DNA from: Nymphaea colorata
Taxonomy: Eukaryota; Streptophyta; Magnoliopsida; Nymphaeales; Nymphaeaceae
DNA length: 64,000 nucleotides
Reading direction: 5' to 3'
Assembly (NCBI RefSeq): GCF_008831285.2
Contig: NC_045149.1
Coordinates: forward strand, 16,857,035-16,921,034
Part shown: positions 11,404 to 22,492 of the stretch, piece after piece
Layout: each line of letters begins with the position of its first letter
Numbering within the stretch: the stretch's first letter is position 1
Made by a program: the position numbers and the translations under genes
Notes under the pieces: generated by a model
The model's database searches: none
What the model was told of the DNA's origin: nothing
Seen by the model: only the letters and a program-made list of their open reading frames with translations

Positions 11404-13403
11404 TCATCCCGTTCCTCTCGGGTTATGAATTTGGTACTTCGGTTGAAGAACTTGGGAGGCTGCCCCATGCAACCTTCCTCGATCATAGACTTGGCCTTTA
11501 AGCCTCTTAGGCCTTGCCCTACAACAATCTCCAAGTACTGCCAAATCGTTTCCCAGTTTGGCCTTGAACCATCCTATCAATAGTAGAGGGTAGCATGGTC
11601 CATAATCGATCGGGAGTCGTCCAAGTTGGGACTCCATTCTCGTGTGAAGTTCCTTATAACATTTTGTTGCCGACCCTTGTATGGACTTCCCATGGTAAAA
11701 AATCAGCCTAACTTGTGGGTGCACTTCAGCCTTAAGATAATGTGCAAACGTTGGCATGTGAAGACTATTATTGGTCTTAAGAACAAAGGTGGCGTTTGGG
11801 AGTTGCTTCAACACGTTCTGCCCAAGATCTGCCCATTCTAGCTGGCCACAGTTCCCATTTTTACGGGCTGAAAAATTTGTGCTGTCATCGCCATCCTCCT
11901 TAGGTGATGCCTCACTCGCTGTGAAGGTACTCCATGGTATTGATTCCAGCTGATCATAAAGGGTTGCCGCTACCTCAATGTGGTCCATAGGGGTGAGCCC
12001 TTTGTTCTCATGGATTTCAGCATTCTTAATGTTTTCATTTCGCCTTTCTAGAGTGTGATGCTCACCCGTTTTCAGGTCCTTTAATAAATCTGTAATTTTA
12101 TCCTTAGAAGTTGGGTATTGACCGGTTGGTTTCTCACGGGTTGCCACAGCCTCATCCGATTTATCCGAATTCTCATCCTGCTCTTGTTGGGGGCCATTGC
12201 CTTCATGAGCTGACGCACTTAGGAAGGTTCTTTGCTCATTCCGTTGTTGGAAGTACATTTGCTCTAATAGTTCGTCATTCTTCGCTACAATCCGTCTAAT
12301 CATGGTCAAAGCATCAGTTAGAGTGAAATGGGGCATCTCGGCTGGTGGTTGCTCTCTAATGGTGGTTGTACCATCATCACCCATCTTAGCTTCCTCGGGT
12401 GCCTTTGCAACCTGTTTTTCCTTGCGCACCATGGCTGCACTTGCGCTCAAGCTGTTAGCATTAAAGGGTTCAAGCCTTGCTGGAATTGGCCCCTTGTTCC
12501 GAACAGGAATACGACTGCTTGCCGTTTTTTGTTGCTGCCGTATATCGGGTTTGGTAGAGGACTGAATCTTCGTTATTTCCTCCCGCAAATTATACGCTGC
12601 TGGTAGGGGATCTTTCAATGGTTCCTTTGAAAGTTGCTGATTTCGGTTCTCTGTTTTTAGTGAAGAACCATTTCCAAAGTTGCTCCTTGTTCCAGAATTA
12701 GGCCTCCTTCCTAGATCTGAGATTGCCGAAATATCTTTCAGCTTGTTCCCTTTTTGCTGATCGCCCCGGTTGTGGATTTTCAGATTTTTATTTGGCTTTG
12801 AATGGCTGCTGGTTGACTTAAGCGAAATGGCAGTAGAGGGCTGTAAGCTTGCTGCCTTCGTTGGCCCACACCTCAAGGGGTTCGTTGAATTTTGCGGGCT
12901 GGAATTATACAATCTATTATGACCATCTAAGGGCTGTAGTGGTTCACAATAGTTGGATACCCTCTTGTTAGTTGTCCCACTACTAGTTGCATACCCGAAC
13001 GTGGAGTTGCTGATTCGGGGGTGATACAACCTTGTTTTAGCCAAAGTGAACCCGCGATACTCATGGGGTGAAGAACTGGAATGTTCATTAGGGGATGGAT
13101 GCCCATAGTCGCCTCCCCATTCTTTGCAAGATTCGTCACTTGACTGATCCTCGATTTCATTGGTAGTCAACCGTTCATCCTCACTATGTTGGCTCGCTTC
13201 GGAGTATTCATCTCCTTGATCGGAACTCTCGGAATCGGTTTGTTGATCATCACCTTCCTCTTCATCCATCTCCTCAATAGGATCGCAGTCTTCACTAGCG
13301 TGTAAGATGGGTCATATTCATCTGAATCACTATGAGTTTTGTTCCTCATATGAGCTGTACCCGTAGGCGGATTCTTCTTCAAAGTCTCTATCCTCCCGAT
13401 CAC
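11404..13403 (-). pseudogene. Ty3/gypsy element X: gag with long N-terminal extension, frameshifted
   Basis: A 621-codon minus-strand frame starts at 13269 and ends at 11404. From about 12432 it resembles gag (MVRKEKQVAKAP, then a helical DALTMIRRIVAKNDELLEQM segment); a second copy of this part lies at 16517-16790. Upstream are about 280 residues of acidic, Ser/Asn-rich, low-complexity sequence. The gag frame shifts near its 3' end: the natural continuation (WETIWQYLEIVV, KSMIEEGCMGQPPKF) lies in the next frame and is preceded by two adjacent stops at about 11580. A further frame break near 13270-13310 separates the start from upstream coding-like sequence to 13403. Gag would form the virus-like particle; this copy is non-functional. 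Confidence 0.75.
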
Positions 13404-13871
13404 CCATGCTTGTAACTTGTGTCTTTAAGGCTAACTGATAGGTCTGTCTAGATGTCGGCCAAAGAATGCTCCATGCTGAAAGCAGCTTCTTCCAGCTTCT
13501 GCTCCTTCACACAGCAAGTCCAGAATCTGAATTAACCCCTTGTTGTTTTCTGGTAAGGGGGAAGCAATCGCCGGATTGGTGCCGGCGAACACCTCTTCAG
13601 CAGCTGCTGGTATGCTCAGGTGATCCAGCAACTTCAAGGCAGCTTCTGCTGTCTTGCATGATCAGCTCCTCACCAACAGTTCAGCTCGCACAAAATAGAA
13701 AGAGTTAAGCTCAACAAAAACAGAGGGATGAACTTGATTTAGCTGGGATCGTCACCGTGTTATCAGTGTTACCCATGCTGCAGAACAGGATGGGGCGCAA
13801 GCAAGGATCCCCCTTGCAGGTCTGCGTCCAGCTACAACAGGATAGTGCTGCATGTACACCGAATATGCAAG
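13404..13871 (-). other. Untranslated leader of gypsy element X
   Basis: About 470 bp between the primer-binding site and the gag-like frame on the minus strand. Short open frames occur on both strands, but none resembles a known domain. I see nothing else in it. Confidence 0.5.
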
Positions 13872-13885
13872 GTACTTTGATACCA
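13872..13885 (-). other. Primer-binding site of element X (tRNA-iMet type)
   Basis: Read on the minus strand, TGGTATCAAAGTACC starts three bases after the LTR end GGACGTAACA. The first eight bases fit the 3' end of plant initiator tRNA-Met; the next bases differ from the usual TGGTATCAGAGC. It fixes the orientation of element X. Confidence 0.8.
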
Positions 13886-13888
13886 AAC

Positions 13889-13926
13889 TGTTACGTCCGC
13901 CCTTGCAGCGCCTCAAACCGGCGGCG
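13889..13926 (-). repeat. Terminal remnant of an LTR (LTR2-type end)
   Basis: This 38-bp piece is the reverse complement of the end of the LTR at 18908-22031, with a few mismatches. It ends GGGCGGACGTAACA and abuts the element X primer-binding site. The rest of that LTR is missing; sequence of a second element (Y) lies immediately upstream on the minus strand. Confidence 0.75.
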
Positions 13927-14165
13927 AACGCAATCTCTCACTTTGGGCTCTCATTTCCTCTTGGTTATGGGCTAACCGTTCATGTATTGCTTGTGTTTCT
14001 CTCATGAACGCTACTTGCTGGGCTGTAAGCTGTTGTATGGAAGTTATTAAGGCACTTAATTCAGATGAGTGAAGGGTGAGTTGAGGTTCTATATTGGCTG
14101 CGATGGCTCCATCCTCAACCGCGTCGGTTTCCTCCAATTCCCTAGCAGGCTGTTTTTCCTTGCGC
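13927..14165 (-). pseudogene. Ty3/gypsy element Y: gag N-terminus
   Basis: A minus-strand open segment (start codon at 14137) has a helical, Gln-rich region (ALITSIQQLTAQQVAFMRE) typical of gypsy gag N-termini. Just upstream an RKEKQPARE stretch parallels RKEKQVAKAP of element X gag. It breaks off at 13926 where the LTR remnant begins, so only about 75-80 residues remain. It lies about 120 bp downstream of the element Y primer-binding site, the expected place for the gag start. Confidence 0.65.
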
Positions 14166-14270
14166 TATACAACTCTACTCAAAAGCCGACACTCAAATGC
14201 CCAAGCTGCTCACAACCATCACACTGTGCTGCTCAAACTGAACCGATCTGAATAAGAAAACCCACTAAGC

Positions 14271-14283
14271 GGCTCTGATACCA
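14271..14283 (-). other. Primer-binding site of element Y (tRNA-iMet)
   Basis: TGGTATCAGAGCC on the minus strand, three bases beyond the LTR end GGACGTAACA. This is the standard plant tRNA-iMet primer-binding site and marks 14287-16499 as a 5' LTR on the minus strand. Confidence 0.88.
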
Positions 14284-14286
14284 AAT

Positions 14287-16499
14287 TGTTACGTCCGGTC
14301 CTTCTGCGACCCAAAATGCTTTTGTTCACTGCCGACGAAGACCGACTGTAACTCCCCACGGATCAATCGGAGGGGGCTAATCGAAATTCTGAGAACTCGA
14401 TGCCCAAACGATCACACCAGGGCCATTTCTGCTTGAGGCCAAACTAGAGCAAGAAACATTGGTGTCGGTTCACAGGAGGGGGGCGTTGCGAGAAATCATA
14501 TAAATTCCTCCAGACCTCCGTTTGGTCTGAATTTTGGACCACAGGCTCCTTGAATAGGTATGAAAACACGATCCAAAAATCAGCTCCAACCGATCAGTCT
14601 AAGGGTGGCTCGTTGGTCCTTGAAGGCGCTGGACTGTTACAGGAAACAGGTTCTGTTCAGGCTCAGGTGAAACGGACAATCAGAAATTCATTAAAAATCA
14701 ACCGTAGCTCGGAACGGGCTGAAAATTGGTGGGTAGCTGCCTCTGATACTTATGAAGGGACGCTCCAAAAATCACCCCAATCTGAGCCCTCTAAGGTCAG
14801 GTCGTTGAAGGTTGAAGACGCCGGACTGTCGCAGTAACCAGGGCCTGTTCAGGAACAGGGCAGAACATAGGCGAGCTCCAGACCAGTCCAGCTTGAAAAA
14901 TTCGCCCACGCCAATCCCGGCATCCAAAAATCCTGAAATTTGGATTGAAGGGAGCTGACACACCAAGGATTAGACGCCCAAAAGATTGGGCCCAAATGAG
15001 AACTCCTTGGGCCACTCGTTGAAGGGTTTTGGAGCTCTGCAGTTTACGGTGGGGCTCTGTTCAGGACACCAGGAGAATGCTCAGACACCACTCGCTTCAG
15101 AACTTCTCTCCCGTCGCCTCCTTCGCTCCATGTTCGCCAAATCGCATCAGCAGGCTCCTAAGACACCCAGGAAGGATCACTCAAAGGGCCAGACTCGAAT
15201 TTGCTCTCTGGTGGCAGTTCGTGGAAGGTTCTGCTGTGCTGCAGCTGCCTTGTTCAATTCAAGCGAGTGTAGGAGGAATCAGAGCTTCAATCAGTCCTCC
15301 GGTTGATCACAGTTAATCAAAACGATAATCGGAGTGTCAAACAACAAGATTAGATCAAGAACAACATTATAAATCGAGTGAGGATAGTCAGATCACCCGA
15401 TTTCATAGTTTTTCCCCAATTTCTGATGAAGTTGGGGGCGCGGCCGCCGTTCACACCGGATTCAGGCCGACACTCATAACTCCCTCATCTGACATCGGAT
15501 TTGGGTCCTCTTTAGCTTGAAATTTGCGTCTGGATGTCAGGAAGGTAACCACGGTGGCCGATCACCAAGATTCATCGCCGTTTTCTTCAGATTTGAAGAT
15601 TATCAGGAACTGGTCGGCGGCAGAACAGGGGAAACAGAACCGACTGATCAAAACACGATTTCTCCCTCGTTTCTGAACGAAATCGGCTCAATCCAAGTTT
15701 GTTGGTTTCGTATGGATATTGGATGGTCACCAAAGTGACTGATCGTCAAAGCCCTCTATGGATTTCTTCAGATTTGCACATTATCAGGGTTCGGTTGACT
15801 GTTTCGCAGGGGTTGAACCAGGGACTGTTCTAATGGGGAAATGGTTCGATCCCAGGCGTAGTCTCCTCGATTCCTCGTAGCCAATGTCAGATTAAGAGGT
15901 ATAAGTCCCTTTGCAACAAGAAATCCTTGACCCTAACTGCGAACGAGCAGTCTGTTCTTGTGTTAGACGATGGGCTGTGATCAGACCATCGAATGCGCAA
16001 GGCAGACCCTCCGTTTCGAGTTCCAGGCCCTTCAGCTCAGAAGGGGCGCTCGATTCACGGGAAGTTTGAGGAGACTGAACTTACCCGTTGAACTCTTGCC
16101 GGATGTCGATGGCAGCAGGGAAAACGACGCTGGAATCAGCGTAGCCACATCCGCTGCTCTCCCTCGATGATCGGAGCCTCATAGCAGCCCCGTGGTCGAG
16201 CTGCCAGTACCTCGATCGATCTCCTCCTCGGTTCCGGCCAGCGGCTTCTCAGAACCAACGATTACAGCAAATGGGAGATGGAAAACGCAGTCACACGTCC
16301 GGTATTGGCCTCCGGCGCCAATCCTCTGGTTGTATGACTCTTCTACCGTTGATCCAGCAGCATTTCCGGTCTGGGGCTTCTCAGAAATGCAGGGAACAGC
16401 AGCATTGGGGAAGGCAAGCTTGGCAGCCGCCCATGGTGACCAGCTCTCGTGAGAGAGAGAAGAACTCAATTCTATTTCATCCAAAAACTTAGGGTAACA
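14287..16499 (-). repeat. LTR1: Ty3/gypsy LTR, about 2.2 kb
   Basis: On the minus strand it begins TGTTACCCTAAG at 16499 and ends CCGGACGTAACA at 14287, giving a 6-bp terminal inverted repeat TGTTAC/GTAACA, and is followed by a tRNA-iMet primer-binding site. About 1.8 kb (14685-16499) is an inverted copy of 18908-20825. The last 400 bp are unrelated to the other LTR and contain a diverged tandem duplication: CCAAAAATCA...GGACTGT blocks near 14570-14660 and 14770-14850. The 17 bp before its start (16500-16516) also match the flank of LTR2. Confidence 0.85.
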
Positions 16500-16516
16500 A
16501 GTTCATCACTTAGCTT

Positions 16517-16790
16517 CTCATCCTGCTCTTGTTGGGGGCCATTGCCTTGCCCATGAACTGACGCACTTAGGAAGGTTCTTTGCTCATTCCATCGTTGGAA
16601 GTACATTTGCTCTAATAGTTCGTCATTCTTCGCTACAATCCGTCTAATCATGGTCAAAGCATCAGTTAGAGTGAAATGGGGCATCTCGGCTGGTGGTTGC
16701 TCTATAATGGTGGTTGTACCATCATCACCCATCTTAGCTTCCTCGGGTGCCTTTGCAACCTGTTTTTCCTTGCGCACCATGGCTGCACTT
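16517..16790 (-). pseudogene. Duplicated gypsy gag fragment
   Basis: A minus-strand piece nearly identical to part of element X gag (about 12170-12438), including MVRKEKQVAKAPEEAK and DALTMIRRIVAKNDELLEQM. It differs by a few bases and a short insertion (HGQGNGP against HEGNGP). It begins abruptly at the LTR flank, and at 16790 it is joined head-on to plus-strand integrase. It is a rearrangement product, not a gene. Confidence 0.85.
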
Positions 16791-16791
16791 G

Positions 16792-17918
16792 TGCCAAAGA
16801 GAGAAGTACGAGGCCATTAAGCCTCTCGGCTTGCTGCACCATTTGCCTATTCCGACTAGGCCTTGGGTAGACGTCTACATAGACTTTATAGACGCTCTAC
16901 CCAAATCTGAAAACAAGGAAGCTATCCTTGTGGTGGTGGACCGGTTATCGAAGTATAGCCACTTTGCTCCACTCCCAAAGCATTACAATGGGCCTATGGT
17001 GGCTGAGGTATACCACAACCATGTAGGAAAGCTTCATGGTATGCCTCAGACGATTGTGTGCGACAGAGACTCCATCTTCATGAGCCTCTTTTGGAAGGAG
17101 TACTTGAAGATGGCCGGGACAACACTCCTAGCTAGTACCGCACATCACCCTCAGACGGACGGTCAGAGCGAGATCGTCAACCGGATGCTAGAGACTTACC
17201 TTCGGTGCTACGCTGGGAATAGACCGAATACATGGGTTCGGTACCTTTCTTGGGCTGAGTGGTCCTACAACACCAGCCATCACTCGTCCATCAACATGAC
17301 ACCCTACGAAGCCGTATACGGGTACCCTCCTCCCACCATTGTCCGATATGAGGGAGGCACATCCATTAAAGACGAGGTTGATTGTAGTCTTCGTACTCGT
17401 GACGAACTTCTAGATTCCCTAAAGAAGAACATCCTTAAGGCCCAACATCGCATGTGGCAAAACTATAACAAGGGCAGAAAAGACAGAGAGTTCACAGTTG
17501 GGGATCATGTATGGCTCAAGAGGCTCCCATTTAAGCAGCGATCCCTCTTGGGCCAACCGTACTCGAAACTCCTGCCGAGGTATTATGGGCCTTTTCCAGT
17601 CCTTCAGAGGGTAGGCAAGGCAGCTTATCGATTGGCTCTACCCCAATCGGCCATGGTTCACCCCGTGTTCCATGTCTCCAGACTGAAACCTCACCACGGG
17701 CAGCCAACAGGGAGGACCGAGCCTCTACCGCCGCAGTTACCGACGCCGTATCACATCTTGCGCCATAGGCATGTGCAGAGGAATGGGCAGCAGTGTCATG
17801 AGGTGCTAGTCGAGTGGGAGGGGCCGGACAGTGGGACGTCATGGGAGTTATGGGATCAGGTACACCACCGCTTCCCGACTAGAGCTTGGGGACAAGCTCA
17901 ATCCAAGGGGGGTGGATC
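16792..17918 (+). pseudogene. Ty3/gypsy chromovirus integrase with chromodomain, 5'-truncated
   Basis: The plus-strand frame starts inside the integrase zinc finger (CQREKYEAIKPLG). It runs through the DDE core (YIDFIDALPKS; IVCDRDSIF; HHPQTDGQSEIVNRM), the GPY/F-like region (RYYGPFPVLQRVGKAAYRL), the MVHPVFHVSRLKP motif and a C-terminal chromodomain (EVLVEWEGPDSGTSWELW). The chromodomain places it among chromoviruses, whose integrases target modified chromatin. Gag, protease, RT and RNase H are absent upstream; the frame begins exactly at the junction with minus-strand gag. Downstream the frame stays open across the polypurine tract into the LTR (to 18321), while the expected tail (LGDKLNPRGVD) lies in another frame, suggesting a small indel after the chromodomain. 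Confidence 0.9.
17904..17918 (+). other. Polypurine tract of the chromovirus
   Basis: AAGGGGGGTGGATC lies directly before TGTTACAGGG, the start of a long terminal repeat. This is the normal position of the plus-strand DNA primer. Confidence 0.65.
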
Positions 17919-18907
17919 TGTTACAGGGCTACCTACGAGTTGGTCGAGAGCAGTCGGCAGCACTGTCGAAACCAGGCCAGACGGCGAGAGCAGCCAGCTA
18001 CAGGGCAGGGCGAGCGCCAGCCATGAGCGCCGAAGGTGGCCGAGCACGGCCGAAGGTGGCACTAGGCCGCGCACCGTCGAGGGACTGCCGAGGGATGAGG
18101 GTGCAGAGCGGGGAAGGCACCCGCAGCCGTTGACCCTGCTTCTTTATATTGTGAGGCTAACTTGTTTTGCAGGGCGCGGGACCTGGGCGCAAGTGAGGTT
18201 ACCCGTGGAGGAGCCACGGCCACCGTTGCCGACGATGACGCCGATCGCCCGGACGCGCCAGCCACAGCGGAGAGGAGCGCTAGCGGAGGCTCCGTGCAGC
18301 CAAGAGAGGTTAATGGGTTAGAGGCCCCACTCACCACCCGTGCATCTACTTCGGGTGAGGCTAACCCATTGCCACGAGGACTTCATGCCATAGAGCTTGG
18401 CCAAGGTGCGGTTGTCATGCCCACCCAAGCCAAGACAGACGTACTCGAGCGGAGTAGGCTAGACCCAGCAGGCGACACTCAGTTTGTTAGAGATGCTGGA
18501 CACACCACGAAGACAGCGTGTTCTGGACAGGAACTGTCAAGGCCCGAACGGTCAAACGATGGACGCACAGACTGGACAGGGACATGAGTCGTTCAGAACG
18601 GAGACAGAGCTGACAGACAGGACAGACAGGCACAGAGGATGTTCTGGCGTCCAGAACAGAGACAGTCCAGGAAACAGAGACGGGCGGAGATGAAGGCCGT
18701 CTAGACGAAGTGGGTTGGGACCCAAGCGAGGCATCGGGGCAGCACCTTGGAGCGGAAGGAAGACCCGAGTCGGAGTCTTTTTGGTAGGCCGTCTCGGCCG
18801 TACCGTTACTCTTGTACATATTTTGTTTATGTCTCAGTTTGTTCTTGTACCGGGACGGTTCAGGGGCGTCCCGAGTCACTGTAGCTTTATAAGCTAAGTG
18901 ATGAACT
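17919..18907 (+). repeat. 3' LTR of the chromovirus (element Z), interrupted
   Basis: Begins TGTTACAGGG right after the polypurine tract. It is GC-rich with repeats of GACAG type near 18540-18680 and has TATA-like sequence at 18141-18150. No matching GTAACA end is seen before 18908, where another LTR starts with TGTTACACTAAG; element Y therefore probably inserted into it. The 17 bp before that point are also found beside LTR1. Confidence 0.6.
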
Positions 18908-21900
18908 TGTTACACTAAGTTTTTTTTATGAAATAGAATCAAGTTCTCTTCCTCTCGCACGAGAGATTGTCACCATGGGCGGCTGCCAAGCTTGCCTTCC
19001 CCAATGCTGCTGTTCCCTGCATTTCTGAGAAGCCCCAGGCCGGAAATGCTGCTGGATCAACGGTAGAAGAGTCATACAACCAGAGGATTGGCGCCGGAGG
19101 CCAATACCGGACGTGTGACTGCGTTTTCCACCTCCCATTTGCTGTAATCGTTGGTTCTGAGAAGCCGCTGGCCGGAACCGAGGAAGAGATCGATCGAGGT
19201 GCTGGCAGCTCGACCACGGGGCTGCTGTGAGGCTCCGATCATCGAGGGAGAGCAGCGGATGTGGCTACGCTGATTCCAGCGTCGTTTTCCCTGCTGCCAT
19301 CGACATCCGGCAAGAGTTCAACGGGTAAGTTCAGTCTCCTCAAACTTCCCGTGAATCTTTTGTTCATTTCCAGACGGAAATGGGAATGCTGCTGACGCCG
19401 GAATCGATTCCAACCTGTTTGGAATCTGGTGCACGGTAGATCGAGCGCCCCTTCTGAGCTGAAGGGCCTAGAACCCAAAACGGAAGGTCTGCCTTGCGCA
19501 TTCGATGGACTGATCACAGCCCATCGTCTAACACAAGAACAGACTGCTCGTTCGCGGTTTGGGTCGATGATTTCTTGTTGCAAAGGGACTTATACCTTTT
19601 AATCTGACGCTGGCTACGAGGAATCGATGAGACTACGCTTGGGATCGAACCATTTCCCCATTAGAACAGTCCCTGGTTCACTCCCTGCGAAACAGTCAAC
19701 CGAACCCTGATAATGTGCGAATCTGAAGAAATCCAGAGAGGGTTTTGACGATTGGTCACTTTGGTGATCTTCCCCACATCCATACGAAACCAACAAACTT
19801 GGATTGAGCCGATTCCGCCCAGAAACGAGGGAGAAATCAAGTTTTGATCAGTCGGTTCTGTTTCCCCTGTTCTGCCGCCGACCAGTTCTTGATAATCTTC
19901 AAATCTGAAGAAAACGGCGATGAATCTTGGTGATCGGCCACCGTGGTTACCTTCCTGACATCCAGATGCAAATTTCAAGATAAAGAGGACCCAAATCCGA
20001 TGTCAGATGAGGGAGTTATGAGCATCGGCCTGAATCCGGTGTGAATGGCGGCGAAACTCTGTAATCTCCGCCGGAACGGCGGCAGCGCCCCCAACTTCAT
20101 CAGAAATTGGGGAAAACTATGAAATCGGGTGATCTGACTATCCCCACTCGATTGATATTACTGTTCTTGATCTAATCATGTTGTTTGACACTCTGATTGT
20201 CGTTTTGATTAACTGTGATGAACCGGAGGACTGGTTGAAGCTTTGATTCCTCCTACACTCGCCTGAGTTGAACAAGGCAGCTGCAGCACAGCAGAATCTT
20301 CCACGAACTGCCACCGGAGAGCAGATTCGAGCCTGGCCCTTTGAGTGATCCTTCCTGGGTGTCTTAGGAGTCTGCTGATGCGATTTGGCGGTCATTGAGC
20401 GAAGGAGGCGACGAGAGTGAAGATCTGAAGCGAATGGTGTCCTGAACAGAGCTCCACCGTGAACCGCAGAGCTCCAAAACCCTTCAACGAGGGGCCCAAG
20501 GAGTTCTCATTTTGGCCCAATCTTTTGGGCGTCTAATCCTTGGTGTGTCAGCTCCCTTCAATCCAAATTTCAGGATTTTTGGATGACTGGAGTGGAGTGG
20601 GTGAATTTTCGAAGCTGGACTGGTCTGGAACTCGCCTGCGTTCTGCCCTGTTCCTGAACAGGCCCTGTTGACTGCGACAGTTCGGCGCCTTCAACCTTCA
20701 ACGACCTGACCTTAGAGGGCTCAGATTGGGGCGATTTTTGGAGCGTCCCTTCATAAGTATCAGAGGCAGCTACCCACCAAATTTCAGCCCATTCCGAGTT
20801 ACAGATGATTTTTAATGAATTTTTGAAGGTCTGCACCACCTGAGAATCCAGAACCTTCACCAGAGAACCAGGGAGCTTTAGCTGTCCAGGACAGCGCGCG
20901 TGCTTCGGCGTCAATCGAAGCTAGCCTCACCCCTTCTTCGTCTGGCTCCAGGGGTTTAATCCTTGATCTGGTGACGCTTCTCCACCTTTGAATCTCTGCG
21001 CTTAATCCTTGTCTTTTTCAGTGATTGGCTTGCCTTTGGTTGAAGTCCGCTTTCAGCCAAACCGTGGAAGGAGGTTCGGGACGGCAGGGACTAAACCATT
21101 GCAGCTGCACCAATTAGGAGACTCAGCTTACGCCGGGCTAATCGGCGGTTGCATCCCCCTAAGCTCAACAACGAACAGGGGTAAAACGTTCTCACGGTGA
21201 AGTCTCCTAACGACGCTTGGAAATATTCAGTTTCCTTGCCATTTTGGACAGTAATCTTCTCTTTATGTTTACTGGAGTGTATTACTGAGAAGAAGGAGCA
21301 GCGCCAACAACCGTGTGCTGAGTTGATCCCGGGAGAAGAAGGGTGTACGCTGTCACCTTGTCAGCGCTTGCCTCCCCCTACTTCGACAGTGCACTAGGGG
21401 TTCCAAAGCTTCCAGCTAAGTGCAATCCCTTCTCCCGTTTTGAGTCGCTGAAATCCATTGCAGTGACTTTGCTGTGTTTGTCTTGAGTAAGGAGGAGAGA
21501 CCATCTTGATCGGGCGCGCTTGCGAAGACCGACGTGCTGATTACCAAGGGGCTTTGGCCTTTGCCCTTGGTCGCTAGCTGAACTTGCTTCAGCCAGGTAG
21601 TCCCGAGGGTGGGTGCAATTGTTTTCAGCCTTGCCTCCGGGCGTGTAGTGCTGGGGTTACCTCCAAAGCTAGAAAGCTAAGGACACTAACCCGGACTACA
21701 GACCTACCTAGGGTGCATGGTGATGGTTTGCACGTCCTAGGGATTGTATGCGTGGTTTGTTGTGGATGATGGATGCTGGAATGAGTGAGGAATGAGAGAT
21801 TCATGTACGCTATGCTTGTACGGCCTCGAACCCACATTGTTGTAGTAGGTTCAGACCTAGCTTAACGAGGGGAAAAACATTCCTTGTATCCTTACCCAGG

Positions 21901-22031
21901 GGCATTTTGAGCTGGGATTGTGTCCAGCCGGGTAGAAAAATTTGTAAGGCCAATCTTGGGCCAGCTACTTCACCACTAAGAGATCTTGGGAGATTGCGTT
22001 CGTCGCCGGTTTGAGGCACTGCAAGGGCGGA
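18908..22031 (+). repeat. LTR2: Ty3/gypsy LTR, about 3.1 kb, inverted relative to LTR1
   Basis: Starts TGTTACACTAAG and ends GGGCGGACGTAACA at 22031. From 18908 to about 20825 it matches the reverse complement of LTR1; the remaining 1.2 kb differ completely from LTR1. Its end matches the LTR remnant at 13889-13926. About 85 bp near 19358-19442 are present here and absent from LTR1. No primer-binding site follows; RT sequence starts at once. A conserved open frame of 87 codons (18967-19230) is also present in LTR1, but I see no domain in it. Confidence 0.75.
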
Positions 22032-22033
22032 CG

Positions 22034-22492
22034 TAACAGTTTGCTGATCCAGAAAAGCTCCATGCCATGGAGCAATGGCCTTTGCCAAAAGACCCGAGAG
22101 GAATGAGGGGATTTCTAGGTCTTACTGGTTACTATCGAAGATTTATTCAAGGCTATGGATCTATAGCCTCCCCTTTGACGAAAATGTTGAAGAAAGGGGA
22201 GTTCACCTGGACGGATCACTCAAGGGAAGCGTTCCTAAAGCTTAAGGCAGCAATGTTAGCCGCGCCCGTGCTAACCTTGCCAGATTTTTCACTTGATTTC
22301 GTGGTGGAGACGAACGCAAGCGACGTTGGTGTTGGGGCTGTCCTCGGCCAAAAGGGCCACCCAATAGCCTACATGTCCAAGGCTCTCACCCATAGGGCAA
22401 AGCCATTGTCCACATATGAAAATGAGTTATTTGCCATCGTGTTGGCCGTGGAGAAATGGAGGCCCTACCTCATCGGGCGCAAATTCATTGTG
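22034..22492 (+). pseudogene. Ty3/gypsy reverse transcriptase C-terminus and RNase H start
   Basis: The plus-strand frame opens with a DPEKLHAMEQWPLPKDPRG segment and the RT thumb motif GFLGLTGYYRRFI, then the RNase H start (ETNASDVGVGAVLGQKGHP) and LSTYENELFAIVLAVEKWRPYL. In RNase H the usual catalytic Asp of ETDAS is Asn here. The frame is fused on the left to the end of LTR2 and on the right, at about 22492, to an unrelated repeat beginning TGTGCTTCTG. It is a broken fragment, probably of the same gypsy group. Confidence 0.9.

Noticed and set aside
10669-12606. Several plus-strand open frames over the gypsy gag/protease region
   Set aside because: They are antisense shadows of the minus-strand gag and protease, which show real motifs.
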